From Clostridia bacterium (lineage in GTDB: Bacteria > Bacillota > Clostridia > Oscillospirales > CAG-272): 45,936 nt of DNA. The position numbers and the translations under genes are program-made. The number at the start of each line of letters is the position of its first letter. Position 1 is the stretch's first letter. Under the pieces are notes generated by a model, which worked only from the letters and a program-made list of their open reading frames with translations, searched no databases and was not told the DNA's origin. This document shows positions 39,957 through 45,936 of the stretch, piece after piece. The stretch spans positions 1-45,936 of the forward strand of contig JAFSWB010000081.1 in NCBI GenBank assembly GCA_017444735.1, read 5' to 3'.

Positions 39957-41291
39957 ATGAACGACGAACTGCAAAGGAAGGTCCCGTTTTCTCTTGAAGC
40001 GGAACAGTCTCTTATCGCGTCGATCCTTATCGATCCGGCGTGCATAGACACCGTGTCCGCGATGATAACGACGGACGATTTCTATCTCGAGGAGCACGCG
40101 GAGATATACCGCGTCATGCTGTCGATGTATTCCCACAGCAGGAATATCGACGTCGTGACGCTTCTCGATGAACTGAAAAAGAGCAAGATTTACGAGGGCG
40201 ACACGGGCAGAGAGTACCTGAAGCTCGTCGCCGAGGTCGTCCCCACCGCCGCAAACGCGGCGGATTACGCCCGCATCGTCAGGGAAAAATCGATTCTCCG
40301 CCGCCTCATAACGGCGGGAGAGGATATCGCCGAAAAGGCGTATATCGGCGAGGAAATCGCCGACCGTCTCGTCGAATACGCGGAGACGGAGATCTATTCG
40401 ATCGCCGAGTCGCGCTCGAACAAATCGTTCGTTCCGCTCTCCGAGCTTCTCGTAACGGTGCACCGCCACCTCGAGGAGATCGAAAAGGACCCCGAAGCGT
40501 CCCGCGGAACGGCGTCCGGCTTCACCGCGCTCGACAACGTGATCGTCGGCCTCTTCGAGAGCGATCTGATCCTTGTCGGCGCCCGTCCCTCGATGGGTAA
40601 GACGGCGTTTGCGATGAACATCGCGCTTGCGGTGGCGGAGAAGACGAAAAGACCGGTCTGCATTTTCTCGCTCGAAATGTCGGACGAGCAGATCGTCACG
40701 AGGATGCTTTCGAGCGAAGCGCAGGTCGACAGCTACAAGATGCGCTCCGGGAAGATCAGTCAGGACGAGTGGTCCTCGATCGCGTACGCGGCTTCGAAAA
40801 TGTCGAAGTATGACATCAGGATCGACGACACCGCCGGTATCACTGTGGGACAGATCAGGTCGAAGATGAGAAGGGTCAAGAATCCCGCCCTCGTCGTCGT
40901 CGACTACCTGCAGCTCGTCTCGGGCGACGACGGAACGAGAAAGACGGAAAGCCGTGTCAACGAAGTCGGCGCGATCTCGCGCGGACTGAAGCAGCTCGCC
41001 AAGGAGATCGGCGCTCCCGTGCTCTGCTGCGCTCAGCTTTCGAGAAGCCCCGAGAGCAGACCGGACAAGCGTCCGATGCTCTCCGACCTCAGAGAGTCCG
41101 GCCAGATCGAGCAGGACGCCGACATCGTTCTGTTCCTCTACAGGGACGAGTATTACAAGGACTCGAAGGAAAACGGAAGCGCCGCGGAGGTCATCATCGC
41201 GAAGAACCGCCACGGCTCCGTCGGAAAAGTCAAGCTCGGGTTCATCGGACAGTATACGAAATTCGTTAATCTCGCTGAAGAACAGCAGTAA
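39957..41291 (+). CDS. dnaB: Replicative DNA helicase DnaB
   Basis: Hexameric 5'-3' helicase of the replication fork, 444 residues (Bacillus name dnaC). It has an N-terminal domain that binds primase (about 1-130), a linker, then the RecA-like core with Walker A GARPSMGKTAF near 208-218, SLEMSDEQ, and Walker B VVVDYLQL. The later SRSPESRPDKRPMLSDLRESG loop is also present. No intein is present. GAAAGGACGGG lies upstream. The gene ends 6 bases before a terminator stem. Confidence 0.97.
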   Translation: MNDELQRKVPFSLEAEQSLIASILIDPACIDTVSAMITTDDFYLEEHAEIYRVMLSMYSHSRNIDVVTLLDELKKSKIYEGDTGREYLKLVAEVVPTAANAADYARIVREKSILRRLITAGEDIAEKAYIGEEIADRLVEYAETEIYSIAESRSNKSFVPLSELLVTVHRHLEEIEKDPEASRGTASGFTALDNVIVGLFESDLILVGARPSMGKTAFAMNIALAVAEKTKRPVCIFSLEMSDEQIVTRMLSSEAQVDSYKMRSGKISQDEWSSIAYAASKMSKYDIRIDDTAGITVGQIRSKMRRVKNPALVVVDYLQLVSGDDGTRKTESRVNEVGAISRGLKQLAKEIGAPVLCCAQLSRSPESRPDKRPMLSDLRESGQIEQDADIVLFLYRDEYYKDSKENGSAAEVIIAKNRHGSVGKVKLGFIGQYTKFVNLAEEQQ

Positions 41292-41296
41292 AGGGC

Positions 41297-41337
41297 CCGT
41301 TCCGGGGAGCACAGACGCGTTTCCCGGAACGGTTTTT
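41297..41337 (+). terminator. Rho-independent terminator between dnaB and dxs
   Basis: A perfect 10-bp stem (41297-41306 with 41323-41332) is followed directly by five T. It ends only 13 bases before the dxs start codon. Confidence 0.8.
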
Positions 41338-41350
41338 GCGCGAGGTCATC

Positions 41351-43186
41351 ATGCTTGAAAAAATCACCTCTCCCCGCGACCTCGGGGAGATAAAACGCGA
41401 AGATCTTCCGGCTCTCGCCGAGGAGATACGGGCGAAGATCATCGACTCCGTCGCGAAAAACGGCGGTCACCTGTCGGCGAATCTCGGCGCGGTCGAGCTG
41501 ACGATAGCTCTTCATCGCGTCTTTTCGTCGCCGGACGACACGGTCGTTTTCGACGTCGGCCATCAGTCGTACGCTCACAAGCTCCTGACGGGGAGATACG
41601 ACCGGTTCGACACGCTGAGACAGTCGGGCTCCCTGTCCGGGTTCACGAACAGGGACGAGAGCCCGTACGACGCCGTGACCGCGGGTCACAGCGGCCCGTC
41701 GATATCGGTCGCCCTCGGGATCGCGCGCGCCAAAAAGTACAGGGGCGACGAAACGTATACGGTCGCCGTCGCGGGCGACGGATCGTTCACGAACGGGATG
41801 ATCTTTGAGGCGCTCAACAACTGCTCGGGGCAGGGGCTCCGGCTCATAATCGTTCTGAACGACAACGAAATGCTCATTTCCGAGGCCGTCGGCGGCTTTT
41901 CGCGCCACCTGTCACGGATCAGGACGAGCGAGAGATATTTCGCCTTCAAGTGCGGGCTGAAACGGTTTTTCTCGAAGATCCCGCTCGTCGGCGGCGCTCT
42001 TGTCAGAGGCGCGAGACGGGTCAAGGAGGCTGTCCGCCGCCTCTTCCTCAACACGAATATGTTCGAGGCGCTCGGGATCGAATATCTCGGGCCGGTCGAC
42101 GGGAACGACATTTTCAAGGTGATCTCCGTTCTCGAGGAGGCGAAGACGAGAGACGAGATCGTCCTCGTCCACGTTAAGACGAAAAAAGGGCTCGGATACG
42201 CCCCGGCGGAGCGCGAGCCCGAGAAATACCACTTTACGCCGCCGTTCGACCCGGAAACGGGAGTCGAAACGCGCGGCGGGACGTTTTCCGCGACCGTGTC
42301 GGAGACGCTCTGCCGCCTCGGCGAAGAGGACGAAAAAATCGTCGCCGTCACGGCGGCGATGCCGGGCGGAACGGGTCTCTCGGAGTTCGCGTCCCTTTAC
42401 CCCGACCGCTTCTTCGACGTCGGTATCGCCGAGGAGCACGCCGCGTCGTTCTGCGGCGGTCTCGCGCTCGGCGGGATGAGGCCGTTCTGCGCCGTCTATT
42501 CTACGTTCGCTCAAAGAATTTACGATCAGGTCTTTCACGACGCGGCGCTCCAGCGCGCGCCCGTCACTTTCCTGTTTTCACACGCCGGGCTCGTCCCGGG
42601 CGACGGCGTCACCCATCAGGGGATATTCGACGCGGCGATTTTCCCGTCGATCCCGACCGTCGCCGTTTTTTCGCCCGATTCGCGCGAGGAGCTCGGCAGA
42701 CTGATCGCGGAGCCGTGCGGCGGCGGGCCGAGGATAATCAGATATCCGAAGGGCGGGGAGTTCGACTACCCGCGCGAAAAATTTGTTGAGACCGCGCCGG
42801 GCGTCGGCGTATTCAACGGAGGCGCCCGGATCATGATCGTAACGTACGGACGCGTCACGGCGGCGGCGTACGACGCCGCGGACCTGCTCTCGCCGGTCCT
42901 GTCGGTCGGCGTGGTCCGCTTCCTGCGTATCGCTCCGCTCGACCGTGACGCGCTCCTCGGCGCGACGGCGGGCGCGGAGACCGTCTATTTCCTCGAGGAG
43001 GGGATCGAAAGAGGCGGCTTCGCCGAGGCGGCGGCCGCCGCGCTCGCGGAATCGGGATACCGCGGGAAGGTCCTCGTCCACGCCGTTGACGGCGATTTTC
43101 CGCCTCACGGCGATCTCGGCTTCCTCTTCGAGAAATACGGATTCACGTCCGACGCGATCGCCCGCAGGATCCTCGCGGGGAGATAA
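41351..43186 (+). CDS. dxs: 1-deoxy-D-xylulose-5-phosphate synthase
   Basis: Thiamine diphosphate enzyme that joins pyruvate and glyceraldehyde 3-phosphate, the first step of the MEP isoprenoid pathway, and also supplies thiamine and pyridoxal precursors. The 611-residue protein has His40 (KNGGHLSANLG), the GDGSFTNGM cofactor motif near 142, NDNEMLIS, the catalytic Glu in GIAEEHAASF near 361, and the transketolase C-terminal domain. GAGG precedes the ATG. It lies immediately after the dnaB terminator with no visible promoter of its own, so transcription may depend on read-through or on a promoter inside dnaB. Confidence 0.95.
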   Translation: MLEKITSPRDLGEIKREDLPALAEEIRAKIIDSVAKNGGHLSANLGAVELTIALHRVFSSPDDTVVFDVGHQSYAHKLLTGRYDRFDTLRQSGSLSGFTNRDESPYDAVTAGHSGPSISVALGIARAKKYRGDETYTVAVAGDGSFTNGMIFEALNNCSGQGLRLIIVLNDNEMLISEAVGGFSRHLSRIRTSERYFAFKCGLKRFFSKIPLVGGALVRGARRVKEAVRRLFLNTNMFEALGIEYLGPVDGNDIFKVISVLEEAKTRDEIVLVHVKTKKGLGYAPAEREPEKYHFTPPFDPETGVETRGGTFSATVSETLCRLGEEDEKIVAVTAAMPGGTGLSEFASLYPDRFFDVGIAEEHAASFCGGLALGGMRPFCAVYSTFAQRIYDQVFHDAALQRAPVTFLFSHAGLVPGDGVTHQGIFDAAIFPSIPTVAVFSPDSREELGRLIAEPCGGGPRIIRYPKGGEFDYPREKFVETAPGVGVFNGGARIMIVTYGRVTAAAYDAADLLSPVLSVGVVRFLRIAPLDRDALLGATAGAETVYFLEEGIERGGFAEAAAAALAESGYRGKVLVHAVDGDFPPHGDLGFLFEKYGFTSDAIARRILAGR

Positions 43187-43220
43187 AGGCGGCGGGAGCT
43201 GTCCCGAACGAAAAAAAGTA

Positions 43221-43249
43221 TTGACAAACCGGGCCCGGTCTGTTAAAAT
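43221..43249 (+). promoter_or_regulatory. Promoter of the ABC exporter operon
   Basis: Perfect TTGACA (43221-43226), 17-base spacer, TAAAAT (43244-43249). The leader to the start codon is about 95 bases. Confidence 0.85.
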
Positions 43250-43280
43250 AATCGAGCTTGTCTGCAGTTGAATATGAAAC

Positions 43281-43316
43281 CCCGATGCGGAGAGGGGGGC
43301 CTCTTCCGTATCGGGG
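43281..43316 (+). promoter_or_regulatory. Long leader hairpin before ABC exporter genes
   Basis: CCCCGAT at the left pairs with ATCGGGG at the right, continued by CGGA-GAGG with CCTCTTCCG, giving a stem of about 16 pairs with small irregularities and a GGGG-type loop. No T run follows at once, so it is not a simple terminator. A second small hairpin (CCCGTTTCGGG) follows, then GGGAGGG and a T run up to the TTG start. No known riboswitch was recognised. Confidence 0.5.
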
Positions 43317-43351
43317 CGATACCCGTTTCGGGGAAAAAGGGAGGGATTTTT

Positions 43352-44164
43352 TTGATCGAGCTGAAAAACGTCTGCAAGTCGTTCAGGGTCTCAAAGCGCG
43401 GCGCGGGATTCGGAAACGCGGTCAAAGCGCTTTTCCGGCGCGAGTACGAGACGGTCGAGGCGCTCCGCGACGTGTCGTTCACGATCGGCGACGGAGAGAT
43501 CGTCGGCTATATCGGTCCGAACGGTGCGGGGAAGAGCAGTACGATTAAGATCATGAGCGGAATACTCACCCCCGACGGCGGAGAGTGCGTGATAAACGGC
43601 AGGGTCCCCTGGCGGGACCGCGTCGCTCACGTCCGGGAGATCGGCGTCGTGTTCGGCCAGCGCTCCCAGCTCTGGTGGGACGTGCCGGTCATCGACAGCT
43701 TCGAGCTGATCCGGGATATTTACAAAGTCGGCGCGTCGGAGTACGGAAAAACGCTCGACGAGCTCACCGAACGGCTGTCGCTCTCCGAGATCCTGAAGAC
43801 ACCGACGAGACAGCTCTCGCTCGGGCAGAGGATGCGGTGCGAGATAGCGGCGTCCCTCATCCACGGCCCGAAGATCCTGTTTCTCGACGAGCCGACGATC
43901 GGTCTCGACGCCGTCTCCAAGCTCGCGGTGCGGGATTTCATCAGGGACATCCACCGCGAACACGGAACGACTGTCATCCTGACGACGCACGATATGAGGG
44001 ATATAGAGGCGCTGACAGAGCGCGTGATCCTGATCGGAAAGGGGCGCATCCTGATGGACGGCCCCCTCGACACGTTCTTTGAAAATATCTCCGTCCGAGT
44101 GGACGGCGGGGACGGTGGGCTCGACGAGATGGTCGCGGCGCTGTACGAGGAGCTCGAAATATGA
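43352..44164 (+). CDS. ABC-2 type exporter, ATP-binding protein
   Basis: A 270-residue ATPase with Walker A GPNGAGKSS near 56-64, signature LSLGQRMR, Walker B ILFLDEPTIGLD and the switch His in LTTHD. The segment between Walker A and signature (GVVFGQRSQLWWDVPVIDSFEL) is typical of the group that works with PF06182-type permeases. The start is TTG, with AAAGGGAGGG seven bases upstream; the longer in-frame ATG upstream would translate through the leader hairpin and lacks homology. It overlaps the first permease gene by ATGA. Confidence 0.88.
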   Translation: MIELKNVCKSFRVSKRGAGFGNAVKALFRREYETVEALRDVSFTIGDGEIVGYIGPNGAGKSSTIKIMSGILTPDGGECVINGRVPWRDRVAHVREIGVVFGQRSQLWWDVPVIDSFELIRDIYKVGASEYGKTLDELTERLSLSEILKTPTRQLSLGQRMRCEIAASLIHGPKILFLDEPTIGLDAVSKLAVRDFIRDIHREHGTTVILTTHDMRDIEALTERVILIGKGRILMDGPLDTFFENISVRVDGGDGGLDEMVAALYEELEI

Positions 44165-44964
44165 AAAAATATCTGTCTTTTTTCCGTATCCGCTTTATCG
44201 CGGGGCTCCAGTACCGCGCGGCGGCGTGGGCGGGCGTCGCGACCCAGTTCGCGTGGGGCTTCCTCTCAATCTTTATGTTCCGGGCTTTTTACGAGACGGA
44301 CCCCGGCGCGTTTCCGATGGAGTTTTCGCAGCTCTCGGGGTATATCTGGCTCCAGCAGGCGTTCCTCGGGATGTTCATGGCGTGGTTTTTCGACAACGGG
44401 ATACTTGAATCGATCGAGTCCGGCTCGATAGCTTACGAGCTCTGCCGCCCGACGAGTATCTATGCGATGTGGTTTGTGAAAAACGCCGCCGTCCGCCTCT
44501 CGCGGACGGTCCTGCGCTGTGTTCCGATCCTCGTCGTCGCGGCGTTCCTGCCGCCTCCGTACGGCATCCCGCTTCCCGCCGGAGTCGTCCCGTTCTTTCT
44601 GTTCCTTCTCTCGATGATCCTCGGGATGTGCGTCCTGACGGCGTTCTCGATGCTGATCTACGTATCGGCGTTTTATACCGTCTCGTCGATCGGCATAAGG
44701 ACGCTTGCGGTCTCCGCGGCGGAGTTCTTCTCCGGCGCGATCATTCCGATCCCGTTCTTTCCCGACGGGATGAGGACCGTCCTTAACCTTCTTCCCTTCG
44801 CGTCGGTACAGAGTACGCCGTTTCTCATATACGTCGGTCATATTCCGACGGCGGAGGCGTTCGCGGCGATCGCCCTTCAGGCGTTCTGGATCGTCGCGCT
44901 GACGTCCGTCGGAGTTTTATGGATGCGGCGATCGCTCCGCCGCGTCGTGGTGCAGGGGGGCTGA
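44161..44964 (+). CDS. ABC-2 family permease subunit 1 (PF06182-like)
   Basis: A 267-residue permease with six predicted membrane helices. The opening RIRFIAGLQYRAAAWAG and QFAWGF, then SISYE-like GSIAYELCRP, are hallmarks of the PF06182 ABC-2 group (DUF990-like). These exporters work as a heterodimer with a sister permease. Substrates are mostly unknown; some relatives export drugs or viologens. It is translationally coupled to the ATPase. Confidence 0.85.
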   Translation: MKKYLSFFRIRFIAGLQYRAAAWAGVATQFAWGFLSIFMFRAFYETDPGAFPMEFSQLSGYIWLQQAFLGMFMAWFFDNGILESIESGSIAYELCRPTSIYAMWFVKNAAVRLSRTVLRCVPILVVAAFLPPPYGIPLPAGVVPFFLFLLSMILGMCVLTAFSMLIYVSAFYTVSSIGIRTLAVSAAEFFSGAIIPIPFFPDGMRTVLNLLPFASVQSTPFLIYVGHIPTAEAFAAIALQAFWIVALTSVGVLWMRRSLRRVVVQGG

Positions 44965-44971
44965 TATCGGA

Positions 44972-45748
44972 ATGAGACTGTATTTCAGATATCTCGGCAT
45001 ACTGCTGAAGAGCCGTATGCAGTATAAATCGTCCTTCTTTATGCTCTCCTTCGGCCACTTCATCATATCCTTCACCGGGTTTCTCGGAATGTATTTCCTT
45101 TTCGCGAGATTTCATTCCGTCAAGGGCTTTTCCTTTGAGGAAACGCTTCTCTGCTTCTCGGTCGTGACGCTCGCCTTCTCCCTCGCGGAGTGCTTCGGGA
45201 GAGGGTTCGACTCGTTTTCGTCCCTTGTCCGGACGGGCGACCTCGACAGGCTCCTGATCCGCCCCCGGAGCGTCGTTTTTCAGGTCCTGACCTCAAAAGC
45301 GGAGTTCTCCCGCGTCGGGAAGCTCCTCACCGCGGTCGTCGTCTTTATCTACGCCGCGCCGCGCTGCGGCGTCCGGTGGACGGCGGGAAAGATCGGAGTT
45401 CTCTCCTTTATGATCGCCGGCGGAGCCGCCGTTTTCACGGCGCTTTTCATGATCTATGCGGGGTTCAGCTTTTTCACGATAGAGGGGCTCGAGTTCATGA
45501 ACATCTTCACGGACGGGACGAAGGAATTCGGGCGTTATCCGCTCTCGATCTACGGGAAGGAGCTTCTTTTCGTCTACACCTTTATCATCCCGATCGCCCC
45601 GTTTCAGTATTACCCGTTCCTTTATCTGATCGGAAGGACGGACAGCGCGTGGTACGGCGTCCTCCCGCTTTCCGGGTTTCTCTTCATGATCCCGGCGTAT
45701 ATCTTCTTCCGGTTCGGGCTCCGTAAATATCGCTCGACGGGGTCGTAG
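44972..45748 (+). CDS. ABC-2 family permease subunit 2 (PF06182-like)
   Basis: A 258-residue permease, paralogous in layout to the preceding one: six membrane helices, a GDLDRLLIRPRS segment after the second or third helix, and the late TFIIPIAPFQYYPF. Seven bases separate the two permease genes, so they form one heterodimeric channel. It is the last gene of the operon and is followed at once by a terminator. Confidence 0.85.
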   Translation: MRLYFRYLGILLKSRMQYKSSFFMLSFGHFIISFTGFLGMYFLFARFHSVKGFSFEETLLCFSVVTLAFSLAECFGRGFDSFSSLVRTGDLDRLLIRPRSVVFQVLTSKAEFSRVGKLLTAVVVFIYAAPRCGVRWTAGKIGVLSFMIAGGAAVFTALFMIYAGFSFFTIEGLEFMNIFTDGTKEFGRYPLSIYGKELLFVYTFIIPIAPFQYYPFLYLIGRTDSAWYGVLPLSGFLFMIPAYIFFRFGLRKYRSTGS

Positions 45749-45751
45749 CCG

Positions 45752-45794
45752 AAAAGACAAGCCGATAACGGGATCCGTTATCGGCTTGTCTTTT
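45752..45794 (+). terminator. Strong rho-independent terminator after ABC exporter operon
   Basis: A perfect 20-bp inverted repeat (45752-45771 with 45775-45794, three-base loop) carries A at the left and TTTT at the right. Because the arms are flanked by A and T runs, it can work in both directions. Confidence 0.93.
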
Positions 45795-45807
45795 ATTGTA
45801 TCAAGAA

Positions 45808-45830
45808 AACCACGCGATAGTCGCGTGGTT
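45808..45830 (+). repeat. IS end hairpin (10-bp stem, TAG loop)
   Basis: AACCACGCGA pairs with TCGCGTGGTT around a three-base loop. Subterminal imperfect or perfect hairpins of this kind are the recognition site of the Y1 transposase TnpA in IS200/IS605 elements. Confidence 0.7.
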
Positions 45831-45856
45831 CAAAAGAGGTTAACCGATGAGAAGAG

Positions 45857-45922
45857 AATCCTCCGTTTGTGGTAGAATAAAGAAGGCCTGCCAGCCAAAC
45901 AAAGAACCACAAACGGAGGATT
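45857..45922 (+). promoter_or_regulatory. Stem-loop that hides the ribosome site of the IS transposase
   Basis: A perfect 17-bp inverted repeat (45857-45873 with 45906-45922) with a 32-base loop. The right arm contains GGAGG, ten bases before the ATG, so pairing would block initiation. This is known for IS200, where a 5' leader structure represses transposase translation. Confidence 0.8.
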
Positions 45923-45929
45923 AACATCT

Positions 45930-45936
45930 ATGAAGA
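45930..45936 (+). CDS. tnpA: Start of putative IS200-type transposase tnpA, truncated by window end
   Basis: Only ATG AAG A is inside the window. The call rests on its place after GGAGG within the IS stem-loop and on the IS200-like architecture upstream. No protein sequence is available to test it. Confidence 0.45.

Larger units (their letters stand above)
45795..45936 (+). mobile_element. Left end of an IS200/IS605-type insertion sequence, cut by window edge
   Basis: Directly after the terminator comes lower-GC DNA with two structures typical of IS200/IS605 elements: a compact hairpin near the end and a long stem-loop that buries the ribosome site of the transposase start. The element has no terminal inverted repeats, as expected. 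The exact left boundary cannot be fixed without an empty site; it lies between 45795 and about 45808. Confidence 0.7.

Noticed and set aside
43281..43316. Leader hairpin considered as the dxs terminator
   Set aside because: It lies downstream of a consensus promoter and no T run follows the stem.
43268..43351. Longer ATPase start at the upstream ATG
   Set aside because: It would translate through the leader hairpin, lacks a ribosome site and adds residues not seen in ABC ATPases. The TTG at 43352 has GGGAGGG at the right distance.

Overview
The window is a GC-rich (by eye about 60 %), densely coded piece of a bacterial chromosome. Gene content and order point to an endospore-forming or formerly spore-forming Clostridia-type Firmicute. 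It has spoIIE, the sepF-yggT-ylmH-divIVA-lspA-rluD division block, rny, a yybS/gdpP/rplI/dnaB block, a split transketolase, and SpoIIE-, YhaO/N- and CsaB-type proteins. Promoters are short AT-rich islands with near-consensus sigma-A hexamers and a 17-bp spacer. Many gene pairs overlap by ATGA. There is no rRNA, tRNA or CRISPR array. The only mobile DNA is the left end of an IS200/IS605-type element at the right edge. Genus and species cannot be read from the sequence.

Region 1 (1-3784, minus strand): a three-gene envelope operon (DUF218 membrane protein, cell-wall amidase lipoprotein, unknown lipoprotein) ending at a hairpin near base 33-77, then a ROK sugar kinase with its own promoter and terminator. 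Region 2 (3785-17960, plus): spoIIE; an exported 975-residue multidomain protein with a small lipoprotein; then a cysteine desulfurase, a YgiQ-type radical SAM protein and a glycosyltransferase fused to a CsaB-type pyruvyltransferase; an exported M23-fold protein whose zinc site is broken; and secG with a long Thr/Glu tail. Region 3 (18069-21268): split transketolase plus a CNNM/CorC-type membrane protein, ending in a perfect 36-bp palindrome shared with a convergent small coiled-coil gene.

Region 4 (21743-34527, plus): a 12.7-kb co-directional run. It starts with rbfA-nrnA-truB, passes through yhaO/yhaN-like nuclease genes and an HlyD-like adaptor, and enters yggS-sepF-yggT-ylmH-divIVA-lspA-rluD. 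An excellent promoter lies inside the yggS coding sequence and could give the division genes separate control. Region 5 (34523-43186): rny on the minus strand, divergent from yybS-like-gdpP-rplI-dnaB-dxs. Region 6 (43221-45794): a three-gene ABC-2 exporter with its own promoter and a structured leader, ended by a strong hairpin, immediately followed by the IS200/IS605-type end.

Nothing here is a plainly new defence or biosynthetic system. The strongest leads are the GT4-CsaB fusion, the M23 pseudoenzyme, the unrecognised 975-residue surface protein with its lipoprotein, the promoter built into yggS codons, and the stop-codon-containing palindromic terminator.
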